From: Bartonella krasnovii
GTDB lineage: Bacteria > Pseudomonadota > Alphaproteobacteria > Rhizobiales > Rhizobiaceae
DNA length: 64,000 nucleotides
Direction: 5' to 3'
Assembly (NCBI RefSeq): GCF_003606345.3
Contig: NZ_CP031844.2
Coordinates: 1,116,001-1,180,000, forward strand
The translations under genes and the position numbers were made by a program. Under the pieces are notes generated by a model. The model was not told the origin of the DNA and ran no database searches. It saw only the letters and a list, made by a program, of their open reading frames with translations. Below, piece after piece: positions 1 to 10,069 of this stretch (position 1 is the first letter of the stretch; each line of letters opens with the position of its first letter).

Positions 1-322
1 CAATATGACCAGAAACTAAATGCCCTCCCATTTCATCACCCAATCGCAGAGAACGTTCTAAATTAATAAAAGTTCCTTTTTTCCATTGGGAAAGATTTGT
101 TAACCGTAATGTTTCTTCCCACGCCTCAACAGCAAACCAATTGGAATCTCCTTGTTTAAAGCCTCGTTCCACAACTGTCAGACAAATTCCTGAGCACGCA
201 ATTGACGCACCAATTGCTAAGCTCTCTATAGGATAGCGTGTAGAAATCTTTACACGCATCCCCTGCTTTAAAGATTGAACATCTTCAACACAACCGATAT
301 CCGTTATAATTCCTGTGAACAT
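1..322 (-). CDS. ribE: Riboflavin synthase alpha chain (3' end cut by window edge)
   Basis: Riboflavin synthase dismutates two 6,7-dimethyl-8-ribityllumazines to riboflavin, the last step of the pathway. Reading the minus strand from the ATG at 322-320 gives [10 protein letters not shown], the classic amino terminus of the trimeric alpha-type enzyme, followed by the lumazine-binding repeat with the ACSGICLTVVE segment and a DEMGGHLVSGHI stretch at the end of the first half. About 107 of the usual ~200 residues are present; the rest lies beyond base 1. The start overlaps the 3' end of ribD by 19 bases, so the two are probably translationally coupled in a glyA-nrdR-ribD-ribE run. Confidence 0.93.
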   Translation of the reverse strand, partial: MFTGIITDIGCVEDVQSLKQGMRVKISTRYPIESLAIGASIACSGICLTVVERGFKQGDSNWFAVEAWEETLRLTNLSQWKKGTFINLERSLRLGDEMGGHLVSGHI

Positions 323-1434
323 AATGTCTTACGTCTCCATTTATAAAAACGGTCATTTCCAAACATTTTTGTCTCAACCTCATGAAATTGCGAGAGATAA
401 TTTTCAAAATGAGGGGCTTCAATACGTTTTTTTCCTAAAACAACGGGACTATAAAAACATATCAAATGATCAACACAACCAGCATTCAAAAACTTTTCCC
501 CTGTCTTTACCCCCCCTTCCAGTAAAACACTATTAATTCCCTGTTTATAAAGCATCTGTAAAAGAGAAAAAGGCTCTACAAAACCATTATTCATCTCTAC
601 CGAATAAACAGACACACCATATTGCTCCAATGCATTTTTTTTATTTTTCTTTGAAAGATTCTCATTACAAATAACCCATGTAGGAATTTTTATGGCTGTT
701 TGGACAACTTTCGCATCAAGGGGGATAGATAAGTCTGCATCCAAAATAATACGAACTGGTGAACGCATTTCCATTCCTGGCAAGCGGCAATTGAGTTGTG
801 GATCATCGGCTAGTATAGTCCCAATACCAACCAGAATAGCGTTGTTTTGAGCCCGTAGAATATGCGTATGGGTACGAGAAAGCGTTCCACTAATTTTTAT
901 TCCCCCCTCCTCTCTTTTTCCCACACTATTATCAGCAGAAACTGCCATTTTAAAAGTGACAGCACAACGTTGCAACTTTCTTATACACCAATGCGTCCAT
1001 ACAGCTTCAAAAGCCTCTTCAGCTAAAATACCCTCAACGACTTCAATACCCGCCGCACGTAAAAGAGCAAGACCACGACCATCCATACGCTTGTCACAAT
1101 CAGTCAGAGCAACAACAACTCGGGAAATACCTGAATCAATAAGTGCACTAACACACGGAGAAGTTTTTCCATAATGTGCGCAGGGTTCTAAAGTCACATA
1201 AGCCGTTGCTCCTTGAGCTAGAGAACCAGCCATGCGTAAAGCTTGCACTTCCGCATGAGGCCTTCCATGAAAAGCTGTTACGCCATAGCCAACAATAAAT
1301 GGCTCCCCACCACCATCATTTTGCACAATTAGCGTACCCACGGAAGGATTCTCACCTGTAAGTCCCACATGACGCTCTGCTAAACGGATAGCGGCAGCCA
1401 TAAACCGTTCATCTTGCACTTTTTTATTCATCAA
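304..1434 (-). CDS. ribD: Bifunctional riboflavin biosynthesis deaminase/reductase
   Basis: RibD deaminates the pyrimidine intermediate made from GTP and then reduces its ribosyl side chain, in the cytoplasm. The amino-terminal cytidine-deaminase-like domain (about residues 8-150) shows the zinc site: His60-Ala-Glu62 and the Pro-Cys85...Cys94 motif ([11 protein letters not shown]). The carboxy-terminal reductase domain (about 155-365) carries the NADPH-site motif [13 protein letters not shown]. Length 376 aa is normal. The start overlaps the 3' end of nrdR by 11 bases and the stop overlaps ribE, a tight operon. A second ATG follows the first immediately, so the start is uncertain by one codon. 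Confidence 0.95.
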   Translation of the reverse strand: MMNKKVQDERFMAAAIRLAERHVGLTGENPSVGTLIVQNDGGGEPFIVGYGVTAFHGRPHAEVQALRMAGSLAQGATAYVTLEPCAHYGKTSPCVSALIDSGISRVVVALTDCDKRMDGRGLALLRAAGIEVVEGILAEEAFEAVWTHWCIRKLQRCAVTFKMAVSADNSVGKREEGGIKISGTLSRTHTHILRAQNNAILVGIGTILADDPQLNCRLPGMEMRSPVRIILDADLSIPLDAKVVQTAIKIPTWVICNENLSKKNKKNALEQYGVSVYSVEMNNGFVEPFSLLQMLYKQGINSVLLEGGVKTGEKFLNAGCVDHLICFYSPVVLGKKRIEAPHFENYLSQFHEVETKMFGNDRFYKWRRKTLCSQEL

Positions 1435-1906
1435 AATGAGATTCTGTATCCGCTACACCCTTTGACAACTCATCAATAATATCGTGAAAATCGCTTGCAT
1501 TACGAAAATCCCGATACACAGAAGCAAAACGGATATAAGCAATATCATCAATCCTTTTTAATGCTTCCATCACAAGATGCCCAATTTTTTCTGAAGAAAT
1601 CTCTGGTTCCCCCAAACTCTCAAGCTGGCGTACAATGCCAGAGATTGCTCGTTCAATACGATTAGGATCAATATTGCGCTTACGTACTGCTACATCAACT
1701 GATCGCATTAATTTATCACGATCAAATGGCTCACATCGTCCACTTTTTTTAGTAACCAAAAGCTCACGCAATTGAACACGTTCAAAAGTTGTAAAACGAC
1801 CACCGCAAACGGAACACACACGACGGCGCCGAATCACCGCCCCCTCTTCTGCTGGACGTGAATCTTTTACCTGTGTATCCTCATATTGACAGTAAGGACA
1901 GCGCAT
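1424..1906 (-). CDS. nrdR: Transcriptional repressor NrdR
   Basis: NrdR represses ribonucleotide reductase genes in response to (d)ATP binding. The 160-aa protein has the expected layout: a four-cysteine zinc ribbon at the amino terminus (Cys3, Cys6, Cys31, Cys34) followed by the arginine run RRRR and the GGRFTTFE segment, then an ATP-cone domain over about residues 49-139. It sits between glyA, 13 bases upstream, and ribD, which it overlaps. That glyA-nrdR-ribD order is common in alphaproteobacteria and links one-carbon/nucleotide supply genes. Confidence 0.96.
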   Translation of the reverse strand: MRCPYCQYEDTQVKDSRPAEEGAVIRRRRVCSVCGGRFTTFERVQLRELLVTKKSGRCEPFDRDKLMRSVDVAVRKRNIDPNRIERAISGIVRQLESLGEPEISSEKIGHLVMEALKRIDDIAYIRFASVYRDFRNASDFHDIIDELSKGVADTESHFDE

Positions 1907-1919
1907 CTATTTTATATCC

Positions 1920-3233
1920 TTAACGCATGTTAAGATAAGAATAAAGAGGAAATTGATTTGTTATATCGTTCACCTTTTTCTTAACCGCCATTTCAATGGC
2001 ATGGTTATCTTCATCACTTTTTGCATTTCGAAGACCATCAAGAACTTCTGAAATCAGATGACCAACTTGTGTAAACTCTTTTTCTAAAAAACCACGTGTT
2101 GTAGCAGCAGGTGATCCCAAACGAATTCCCGATGTTATAGATGGTGTTTCAGGATCAAAAGGAATGCCATTTTTATTGCAGGTCATATGAGCGCGTCCTA
2201 AAGCCAATTCGGCACGTTTCCCTGTTAGATTTTTCGAACGTAAATCAACCAACAATAAATGATTATCTGTACCGCCAGAAACAATATTAAAACCATTATT
2301 CTGTAATGTTTTTGCTAAAATTTTTGCATTAGCGACAACATTGGCAGTGTAACTTTTGAAAGAAGGCTGCAAAGCCTCTTCAAATGCCACAGCCTTTGCT
2401 GCAATCACATGCATTAAAGGCCCCCCTTGAAGACCAGGAAAAATAGCAGAATTAATTTTTTTGGATAAAGCCTCATCATTTGTCAATATCAAACCACCCC
2501 GAGGACCTCGAAGCGATTTATGTGTTGTGGTCGTTACAATATGTGCATGAGCAACAGGGGAAGGATGCACGCCACCAGCAACAAGACCAGCAATATGAGA
2601 CATATCAACAAGGAGATAAGCACCGACCTCATCGGCAATTTCACGGAATCGTTCCCAATCCCAGAATCGAGGATAAGATGAGCCCCCTGCTATAATAAGT
2701 TTTGGCTTACGTTCTTTCGCAAGCCGCTCAACCTCATCCATATCAATAATCTGATCTTCTTGACGCACACCATAAGAAACAACATCAAACCATTTTCCCG
2801 ACATATTGACAGATGAACCATGCGTAAGGTGACCACCAGCATTTAAATCCAATCCCATAAATGTATCACCAGGCTGGAGTAATGCCAGAAAGACAGCTTG
2901 ATTCATTTGGCTACCAGAATTGGGTTGTACATTTGCAAAAGCAGCACCAAAAAGCTGTTTTGCTCGTTCAATTGCTAAATCTTCAACGACATCAACAAAT
3001 TGACACCCCCCATAATAGCGTTTTCTTGGATAACCTTCTGCATATTTATTGGTTAAAACAGACCCTTGTGCTTCAAGAACCGCTCTTGAAACAATATTCT
3101 CTGAGGCAATCAGCTCAATCTCGTGTTGTTGCCGCTCAAATTCCCCTCTAATGGCCTTAAAAATTGCACCATCAACTGTCTGTAAATTATCATTAAAAAA
3201 GTGCTTTTGTGCGTCATTTTCTTGCTGAGTCAT
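1920..3233 (-). CDS. glyA: Serine hydroxymethyltransferase
   Basis: GlyA interconverts serine and glycine with transfer of one carbon to tetrahydrofolate, using pyridoxal phosphate. The PLP lysine is in [14 protein letters not shown] (Lys239 counted from this start); [10 protein letters not shown] near residue 40 and the [13 protein letters not shown] segment are also family hallmarks. I chose the ATG at 3233 because an AGGGA Shine-Dalgarno lies eight bases upstream and the protein then starts MTQQEND at 437 aa, the usual size; an upstream in-frame start at 3251 would add six residues. It is the first gene of the glyA-nrdR-ribD-ribE run. Confidence 0.96.
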   Translation of the reverse strand: MTQQENDAQKHFFNDNLQTVDGAIFKAIRGEFERQQHEIELIASENIVSRAVLEAQGSVLTNKYAEGYPRKRYYGGCQFVDVVEDLAIERAKQLFGAAFANVQPNSGSQMNQAVFLALLQPGDTFMGLDLNAGGHLTHGSSVNMSGKWFDVVSYGVRQEDQIIDMDEVERLAKERKPKLIIAGGSSYPRFWDWERFREIADEVGAYLLVDMSHIAGLVAGGVHPSPVAHAHIVTTTTHKSLRGPRGGLILTNDEALSKKINSAIFPGLQGGPLMHVIAAKAVAFEEALQPSFKSYTANVVANAKILAKTLQNNGFNIVSGGTDNHLLLVDLRSKNLTGKRAELALGRAHMTCNKNGIPFDPETPSITSGIRLGSPAATTRGFLEKEFTQVGHLISEVLDGLRNAKSDEDNHAIEMAVKKKVNDITNQFPLYSYLNMR

Positions 3234-3583
3234 AGAATACATCCCTAACATTGAAAAATAAAGTCACTAAACGATAACACAGCAAATCATGCAAACCAAA
3301 CATTTTAAACCACTTACACTCAAAAATACTGATACAAATGTCTATCTTATTCCTCGTCATAGAAACAGCAAAAAATTTCGCTCATAATTCGTTCATAAGA
3401 AGAGTAAAAAATGAAGTTAAGCTTTTTCTTTACGACCTTATTGATAGCTTTTATAAAAAATATCTATAATCTAAAGAAATTCAATAAGTTAGTGATTATT
3501 ATTTAAGTTGGTAATGATTTAAAATAATTTATAATGTGAAGAGCTGGATATCATAGGCAAAATTAATATAAGGTAGATTAAGA
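3234..3583. other. Divergent intergenic region glyA/argC
   Basis: About 350 AT-rich bases between two divergent genes. It must contain both promoters. I see no RNA gene, repeat or convincing operator in it. Confidence 0.5.
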
Positions 3584-4516
3584 ATGGTAACCAAAGTTTT
3601 TATTGATGGTGAACACGGCACAACCGGTCTACAAATACAAAAACGCTTAGAGAAACGTACAGATTTAAAACTACTCTCTCTTGCTCATAAGGATCGCCAT
3701 AATGTTCATCTGCGGCAAGACTATCTTACTCAAACGGATATTGCTATTTTATGTCTTCCAGATGATGCAGCACGTAAAACTGTTCATTGGCTTAAAAAAA
3801 ATAAAAACATTAGGATTATTGATAGCTCAACAGCTCACCGTGTTGCACCAAACTGGGTCTACGGTTTTCCTGAAATGACAGCAGGCCAAAAAAAACGCAT
3901 TCAAGCAGCCCATTACGTCTCTAATCCTGGATGTTATTCCACTGGTGCTATTAGCTTGATTCGCCCCCTTCGCGAAGCAGGAGTACTAGATGCCGATTAT
4001 CCCATCTCGATTCATGCAATCTCCGGCTATACCGGTGGTGGAAGACAACTGATTACACAAATGGAAAATCAATCTCAAGAAAATATTCAGGAAAATTATT
4101 TTATCTATGGTCTCAATCTTGAACACAAACATGTGCCAGAAATTAAACTCCATGGACAAATTAATCAAACGCCACTTTTTATACCTAGTGTTGGTCGTTT
4201 TCCTCAAGGAATGATTGTGAATCTTCCACTACACCGTCATTTATTCACAAAATCAGCAAACTGTTCTGATCTGCGTGAAATTCTTACAAACCATTACGAA
4301 GGACAAAACATTATTTCAGTTGTATCACAAGATGAAATAGCTTCTCTTCAAAGACTAAATCCAGAATGTTTTGCCAATAAAGATGGTATGAAATTGTTCG
4401 TTTTTGGAAATGATCGCGAAGGAATTTTTAATCTCTGTGCGCTCTTCGATAATTTAGGAAAAGGCGCATCAGCTGCTGCTATCCAAAATCTCGATTTAAT
4501 GCTTTCAGCCAATTAA
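3584..4516 (+). CDS. argC: N-acetyl-gamma-glutamyl-phosphate reductase, type 2
   Basis: ArgC reduces N-acetylglutamyl phosphate to the semialdehyde in arginine biosynthesis. The 310-aa length and the amino-terminal KVFIDGEHGTTGLQI nucleotide-binding segment fit the shorter type-2 family found in alphaproteobacteria. The catalytic cysteine is Cys117 in SNPGCYSTGA; DSSTAHRV and GYTGGGRQLI are further family motifs. No other arg gene is in the window. It converges on ctaA with 21 bases between the stop codons. Confidence 0.95.
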   Translation: MVTKVFIDGEHGTTGLQIQKRLEKRTDLKLLSLAHKDRHNVHLRQDYLTQTDIAILCLPDDAARKTVHWLKKNKNIRIIDSSTAHRVAPNWVYGFPEMTAGQKKRIQAAHYVSNPGCYSTGAISLIRPLREAGVLDADYPISIHAISGYTGGGRQLITQMENQSQENIQENYFIYGLNLEHKHVPEIKLHGQINQTPLFIPSVGRFPQGMIVNLPLHRHLFTKSANCSDLREILTNHYEGQNIISVVSQDEIASLQRLNPECFANKDGMKLFVFGNDREGIFNLCALFDNLGKGASAAAIQNLDLMLSAN

Positions 4517-4537
4517 ATGCCATCTAGCTACACACTT

Positions 4538-5614
4538 TTATTCAACAACGCGATATGCCCCTTTTGTTGCTCGCCAGTGTGCAACCGAAAAACATAATAC
4601 AGCTAATGCCATACTTTGATGAATGAGCCCTAAACTTATCGGAACCTCATGTAACAGTGTCAAGATACCTAAAAGTGCTTGGATAATGATCATAAAGCAG
4701 ATAAGAAATGCCCGACGAGAATGGGTTGAATGCGGAACATGTTTTTGTACATAGAAAGCATGAAGAATCGAGATAATAAATAAAAAATAAGCGAAAAACC
4801 GATGAATAAATTGAACTGTTAAGGGATTTTCAAAGAAATTAAGCCAAAAAGGATGATGCTGTAATAACCCATCAGGAATAATCTGACCATCCATAAGGGG
4901 CCATGTATTATAGACTTTTCCAGCGTGAAGCCCTGCCACCAAAGCTCCTAAATAAATCTCTATCAAGACGAGAATAACGAGCCAAGCCGCAAAATATTGC
5001 ACCTTTTGATTGGCTGATTTTTCTGAATACTCTGTAAGCCCGCGCGATAAATAAGTAACAAAAATAATAACCAAACATGCTGTTATAAGATGAAATGCCA
5101 AACGATATTGACTCACACTTGTTAAATTACTTTGCCCAATTCCTGAAGCAACCATCCACCAACCAATAAAGCCTTGAAAGGCGATAAGGATAGGCACAAC
5201 AATAAGCGGAAGTAAAATATTTTTTTCAATACGCTTCGTCGCCCAAAACCAAATTAACCCCAATAAAGCGACAAGACCAACAAGACGCCCGAGAATACGG
5301 TGCGCCCATTCCCACCAAAAAATGATCTTAAAAGCACTTAAAGTCATATCAGAATTAAGCAACTTATACTGCGCTATTTGTTGATACTTTAAAAATTCCT
5401 CTTGCCATTGATCCACACCGATCGGTGGAATAACGCCATGTATTGGCTTCCATTCCGTTATTGATAACCCTGATCCCGTCAAACGGGTTGCACCCCCTAC
5501 CAAAACAATTGCTAAGCAAAGCAATAAAATAGAATAAAGCCACACCTGAATTTGCTTTCGATTTCTCTTTTGCACAGGTGTTAAAAGGTTATCGTTTAAT
5601 CTTTTTACTGCCAT
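4538..5614 (-). CDS. ctaA: Heme A synthase (COX15/CtaA type 2)
   Basis: CtaA oxidises the C8 methyl of heme O to give heme A for aa3-type cytochrome oxidase; it is an inner-membrane protein. About eight hydrophobic helices are visible. The family motifs with conserved residues are present: GGATRLTGSGLSITEWKP after the first helix, FWWEWAHRILGRLVG with a heme-ligand-type histidine, and FIHRFFAYFLF and IHQSMALAVL in the second half. An in-frame TTG at 5641 opens the frame, but the ATG at 5614 (MAVKRLND, 358 aa) is the more credible start. Confidence 0.93.
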   Translation of the reverse strand: MAVKRLNDNLLTPVQKRNRKQIQVWLYSILLLCLAIVLVGGATRLTGSGLSITEWKPIHGVIPPIGVDQWQEEFLKYQQIAQYKLLNSDMTLSAFKIIFWWEWAHRILGRLVGLVALLGLIWFWATKRIEKNILLPLIVVPILIAFQGFIGWWMVASGIGQSNLTSVSQYRLAFHLITACLVIIFVTYLSRGLTEYSEKSANQKVQYFAAWLVILVLIEIYLGALVAGLHAGKVYNTWPLMDGQIIPDGLLQHHPFWLNFFENPLTVQFIHRFFAYFLFIISILHAFYVQKHVPHSTHSRRAFLICFMIIIQALLGILTLLHEVPISLGLIHQSMALAVLCFSVAHWRATKGAYRVVE

Positions 5615-5759
5615 CTCTGATTGCCCCACGCTTCTCTCCAACTACAATGCATTTTTTAATTTAAAACACAAAATCTTCGTATTCTAGTATGTACTATAAC
5701 TTTAGCAAAAAACAAGCGTAGCACTATAACATGCGATACATCTTTCTTTTTTACAAAAT

Positions 5760-7586
5760 TCATAATGCAACAACACGATACACAGTCTTTGGAAAGCGAC
5801 TGACCATCCGCATCATCCAGTCCAATTCATTAAGAACAGTATTAGAAATATAATAGTCCGTTAGCTCTGCAAATTGCTCAAATCCATATTTAGGTTCGCT
5901 TGCCATCTCTAAAACGATAAAATCATACTCTTTTTTAAATTCTTGTAATATATGAGAAATATTATTTGAAAAATCTTGTGCAGCAACAGCGCTTGTTAAT
6001 CCTTGAGGGAGAATATCAACCCCCGTATCATAATCACGGTAAATAACGTCATGCAACTGAGCATTACCGGTTAAAATATCACTCAGCCCCCGATGTGGAC
6101 CAATGACTTTCTCTATTTGTTGGCCAGAGATATCAACCAACAAAATTGTTTTGTTCTCTTTTGTAAGATGAAGTGAAAGTTTTGCCGCTGTCCGTGCAGC
6201 TTCTGGTCCAATGATTGAAATAACAGTTGAAGCACGCCATTTCAAAACATCAGATAATCCCTCTATCGTAATAAAGGCTTCAAGATTTTTCACTTCTTGA
6301 GAAACTGAAATATTCTCATTTTTCTTGAGGGCATTTTCTCCAGACTTCAAATCCTCTTCTGAGAGTTGATTTTTTTTGCTTCTAAAGCATGGATAAAATA
6401 ATACTATTCCGAGCAAAAGAGTAAGGAAGCTCGCCAATGCACTCATGAGAATATTTTTTCCATAAAGAGCCATAAAAGAAATTGGCGCTAACGTTGTTGG
6501 CATAACCACTTGAATCTTTGTATTTTGCAAGAGAAGAGAATCATCATTCCCCCCCCGATATAAACCAATAACTTTTTCCTTCCCTTGAGCAGACTTACTC
6601 ATCGCTTTATTTTGTACATCAATCTCTGCTTTTATTTTACTTTCAAACGCGTTAAAGATTTGATTCAAAGAATGTGATTGATCATTTACAAACAAGCTCA
6701 CCTTTTTTTTGAGCTGTTTTTCTAACTCCGTTGCAATAATCTCATCTGAATGAATTTGGTCAACAATCTGTGAAATTTTATTTTTTAATTGATAAGAAAC
6801 CGCCTCTAACTCCGCAGTCATGGCCTTAATTTGAGGATGTGTCCACCCCAATTGCGCAGCCATGTGTGCTCTTTGTGCTTCCAAGAGGTTACGTTTAGAT
6901 TCCAGAGATACAATTGCTGAATTGCCTGCAATAAATGATAAAGACAGTAAAGACTGCCCTTTTTCACGCATCATGTTAATTGTTGAATTCAAACTTGTTA
7001 AATGAATACGCTTTAAAGTTGCTTGCGTTAATTGCAACGAAAGATCATGAAGCTCTGCTTGTTTGACATCATGCTGAATAAAAGAATCAACAGAAGCACG
7101 AAATTCCTGCATAACATTAACGATCGCAGTATTATCATATCGCTTGTCTTTTAATTTCTCATTTAACAAAGATTGTTTTTGTCTTACGATTACTTGTGAA
7201 AATGTAGAAAACCAAGCTTCCACCCCCCATTGAGCTGCTTCAGGTGTTTCAGCTTCGAAAGTAAGATTAATAAGATCACCATGACGCGATAAACGAATAT
7301 TTTCCTGTTTTTTTTTCTTATAAGAAGCGCTTAAAGAAAAATGCGAATCATCTAAAAATATAGGCTGTGAAAACAAAAAGGTGATAATATTGTCTTGTTT
7401 TTCAATTGGAAGTGGCTTTCCTACAGAATCAGATAATGAAAAGACTATAGTTGCTTGATAACCACGAGGCTGAATAAAATAATAAAACCAAATCAAAGAG
7501 ATACACAGAATTTGCAGCAGCAAAACAATCAAAGTGTTTCGCCATACTGTACGTACGAACAGTCTTTTATTGCATTTAAGACTCAT
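5760..7586 (-). CDS. Wzc/ExoP-like polysaccharide chain-length protein with degenerate kinase domain
   Basis: This 608-aa inner-membrane protein has the Wzz/Wzc layout. A first membrane helix is at about residues 15-40, with the PRGY segment just after it. A long periplasmic helical region follows, then a second helix near 375-400. The cytoplasmic domain has the fold order of BY-kinases (ILLVDISG, YDFIVLEM). Proteins of this kind set chain length during export of surface polysaccharide. The cytoplasmic domain lacks a usable Walker A: where GxxxGKST is expected it reads GPEAARTAA, and there is no tyrosine-rich tail. It is therefore probably a non-catalytic co-polymerase. No glycosyltransferase gene is adjacent. 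The TTG at 7604 was passed over for the ATG at 7586. Confidence 0.75.
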   Translation of the reverse strand: MSLKCNKRLFVRTVWRNTLIVLLLQILCISLIWFYYFIQPRGYQATIVFSLSDSVGKPLPIEKQDNIITFLFSQPIFLDDSHFSLSASYKKKKQENIRLSRHGDLINLTFEAETPEAAQWGVEAWFSTFSQVIVRQKQSLLNEKLKDKRYDNTAIVNVMQEFRASVDSFIQHDVKQAELHDLSLQLTQATLKRIHLTSLNSTINMMREKGQSLLSLSFIAGNSAIVSLESKRNLLEAQRAHMAAQLGWTHPQIKAMTAELEAVSYQLKNKISQIVDQIHSDEIIATELEKQLKKKVSLFVNDQSHSLNQIFNAFESKIKAEIDVQNKAMSKSAQGKEKVIGLYRGGNDDSLLLQNTKIQVVMPTTLAPISFMALYGKNILMSALASFLTLLLGIVLFYPCFRSKKNQLSEEDLKSGENALKKNENISVSQEVKNLEAFITIEGLSDVLKWRASTVISIIGPEAARTAAKLSLHLTKENKTILLVDISGQQIEKVIGPHRGLSDILTGNAQLHDVIYRDYDTGVDILPQGLTSAVAAQDFSNNISHILQEFKKEYDFIVLEMASEPKYGFEQFAELTDYYISNTVLNELDWMMRMVSRFPKTVYRVVAL

Positions 7587-7730
7587 CTTTATTTTAACCA
7601 GCAAAATACTTCTTCATACTGTTTTATTAAAAGAAAGTAGTAACTATCCTCTTAACTTGCTGTCATATTATTTTGAAATAAGAAAAACATAAAATTTGAG
7701 TAAAAAAGTTCAACTATAGCTTTTAAAAAC

Positions 7731-9074
7731 TTAATTCATATTTTTTTTGATGTTCTCTAGTTGTTTTTTTGCTTCAGAAGTAAGAACGGCTCTAACGGTA
7801 ACAGAGCCATCATCATGTCCTTCCTGCTTTATTTCTGCAGAGTTTTCATAAAACCAATCAATAAGCGACATTTCATGAGGTTTTAAAAGATATTCAATGC
7901 TTTGTACTTCTCCAAAAATTTTCTTTTCAATAGTTCTTAATAATTGGTCGAGTCCATCCCCTTTAAGAGCTGATACCATGAGAGCAGGATTTAATCGTGT
8001 TTTTGTGCTCGTTTGTAAAACATTCAATGCTTGCTCATCTAACATATCAATCTTATTCCAAACTTCTATGATATGCTCTGTATCATCAATATCGATATCA
8101 AGGCTTGAAAGCACTTTTAAGACATCTTGGGCATGGGCTCGATGATCAAGATCTGACATATCTCTTACATGCAGAATAAGGTCTGCCTCAACCACTTCTT
8201 CAAGGGTTGCTCTAAAAGCTGCAATCAAATTTGTTGGCAAATTAGAGATAAAACCTACGGTATCAGACAAAAGAACAGTTTTTCCATGGGGAAGAACAAC
8301 TTTGCGCAAAGTCGGATCAAGCGTTGCAAATAACATATTCTTTGCTAAAACATCAGCACCGCTTAAACGGTTAAAAAGAGTTGACTTTCCTGTATTCGTA
8401 TATCCAACCAAAGCAACAACAGGATAGGACGTTTTTTTTCTTTTTGCTCTATGAAGTGTACGCGTTTTAATAACCGTTTCCAATTCGCGGCGAATACGAA
8501 TAATTTTTTCTTGTAAAAGACGCCTGTCTGCTTCAATTTGCGTTTCACCAGGTCCACCTAGGAACCCACGCCCTCCCCGCTGCCGTTCCAAGTGTGTCCA
8601 ACTCCGCACAAGCCGCCCTTTTTGATAGGACAAATGCGCCAATTCTACTTGCAAAACCCCTTCTTTTGTTCGTGCACGATCACCAAAAATTTCAAGAATC
8701 AAAGCTGTTCTATCAATAACTTTACAATTCCATAATTTTTCTAAATTACGCTGCTGCACTGGCGTTAAAAAGTGATCTATAATCGCAAGCTCAATAGAAT
8801 ATTCATTGATATAATCGGTAAGAACATCTGCTTTACCTTTTCCAAAGAGCGTCCCAGGACGAGGTGTTGTAATATTAATCGTTTCATAATGAACAACTTC
8901 TAATCTTATAGCACGTGCTAACCCCAACGCCTCTTGAACACGAGAAGATATAGAGCACTCTCTCAAAGAGTTTTCAATTCTATTCTCTTGAAAAATCGGT
9001 ATCAAAACAAGTGTGCGCACTTGTTTTATAATTTGCGAAAATACTCCTCCTAATATCTCATTTTTATTTACCAT
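7731..9074 (-). CDS. hflX: Ribosome-associated GTPase HflX
   Basis: HflX is a GTPase that binds 50S subunits and splits stalled or heat-damaged ribosomes. The 447-aa protein has the amino-terminal HflX domain with the glycine-rich linker ERQRGGRGFLGGPGETQIE, then a G domain: G1 GYTNTGKSTLFNRL, G3 DTVGFI, G4 NKID. It lies 55 bases downstream of hfq on the same strand, the conserved hfq-hflX pair of proteobacteria, and is probably co-transcribed with it. Confidence 0.95.
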   Translation of the reverse strand: MVNKNEILGGVFSQIIKQVRTLVLIPIFQENRIENSLRECSISSRVQEALGLARAIRLEVVHYETINITTPRPGTLFGKGKADVLTDYINEYSIELAIIDHFLTPVQQRNLEKLWNCKVIDRTALILEIFGDRARTKEGVLQVELAHLSYQKGRLVRSWTHLERQRGGRGFLGGPGETQIEADRRLLQEKIIRIRRELETVIKTRTLHRAKRKKTSYPVVALVGYTNTGKSTLFNRLSGADVLAKNMLFATLDPTLRKVVLPHGKTVLLSDTVGFISNLPTNLIAAFRATLEEVVEADLILHVRDMSDLDHRAHAQDVLKVLSSLDIDIDDTEHIIEVWNKIDMLDEQALNVLQTSTKTRLNPALMVSALKGDGLDQLLRTIEKKIFGEVQSIEYLLKPHEMSLIDWFYENSAEIKQEGHDDGSVTVRAVLTSEAKKQLENIKKNMN

Positions 9075-9129
9075 AGCAATCTAAGTACTTTATAAAATGG
9101 GATAAGAGGTTTATCTTAAAATGATGTGT

Positions 9130-9369
9130 TTACTCAGGACTTTCTCCTTCAAACATCTGTACGGGCTGTCCGGGCATAATTGTAGAAATAGCATGCTTAT
9201 AAACCAATTGCGCGTGTCCATCTCGGCGCAAAAGGACACAAAAATTATCAAATGAAGTTACAATACCCGTAAGTTTGACGCCATTAACAAGAAAAATGGT
9301 AAGGGAAATTTTTTGCTTACGCACCGTATTTAAAAACACATCTTGTAGGTGTTGTGATCGCTCTGCCAT
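9130..9369 (-). CDS. hfq: RNA chaperone Hfq
   Basis: Hfq is a hexameric Sm-like chaperone that pairs small RNAs with mRNAs. The 79-aa protein has the compact alphaproteobacterial form: helix with QHLQDVFLN, Sm1 with [16 protein letters not shown], and Sm2 with [10 protein letters not shown], the YKH motif being the family signature. The acidic carboxy-terminal tail is short. hflX follows directly downstream. Confidence 0.97.
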   Translation of the reverse strand: MAERSQHLQDVFLNTVRKQKISLTIFLVNGVKLTGIVTSFDNFCVLLRRDGHAQLVYKHAISTIMPGQPVQMFEGESPE

Positions 9370-10069
9370 TATTCTTACACCTTCATCTCGATTACATAAA
9401 ACATTCGTGCATGCATATCGACTGAAAAATATCCAATTGTCAACGTAGAAGCTTCAAATTTTACCAACAAATAACTGAAATTAGAGAAAAAACCGCTCTT
9501 TAAAGCAATAAAAAAGTACGCCTTATGAAAATCTATCATTAAATTCAAAATCTTTTTCACGTTTACTTTTTATGAACTTAAAGTTAAGAAACAAATTTTT
9601 ATACATCCTAATCTATATACAGATGATGCACGAGATGATGAATCTCTTTCCTTTAGAATCAGTAAAAGTAAGCAGACAACAACATTTATTATCTAATAAC
9701 ATTTATTATCGAGTATCGATACTCAAAAATGCATTCGCACCGCACGATTTTTTAACATTGACCTATAACTGCAATTTATAACTGCCATTAAATTGTCTTT
9801 ATCTTAAAGAAAATAAGTTAATAAAGCTTTTTATAAACACAAGTTGTAAACAGTGTTTTTGTCTTTTTAAAAACCAAATAATAAATTGTTTTTATTACAT
9901 TTTATAACCCTCTTAAACAGAGTATAAGATACCACGTTAACTTTATTTTGATAAGTTTTCAATTTTTTTTCCTCGGCATATTCCTTTCTAAATAATTAAC
10001 AGCTAGTATGCGGAAATTATGTGGAAGAGCACGTATCCCTTTTTCCGTTTGTAAGAGTACGAGGCGAGT
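9370..10069. other. 700-base AT-rich intergenic region upstream of the GPR-like gene
   Basis: No protein with recognisable features is encoded here. Two structured sites are visible: a 13-base direct repeat (AACATTTATTATC at 9681-9693 and 9698-9710), and directly after it a perfect 14-base palindrome, GAGTATCGATACTC at 9711-9724. These could form an operator or promoter region for the divergent hfq and GPR-like genes; this is only inference. A plausible Shine-Dalgarno (GAGGCGAG) ends just before the ATG at 10070. Confidence 0.4.

Noticed and set aside
1..322. FMN riboswitch near ribE
   Set aside because: The genes are internal to an operon and no RFN-like conserved segments are present upstream.
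9375..9560. 61-codon minus-strand frame next to hfq
   Set aside because: No ribosome site of note, no recognisable content, AT-rich spacer; likely chance.
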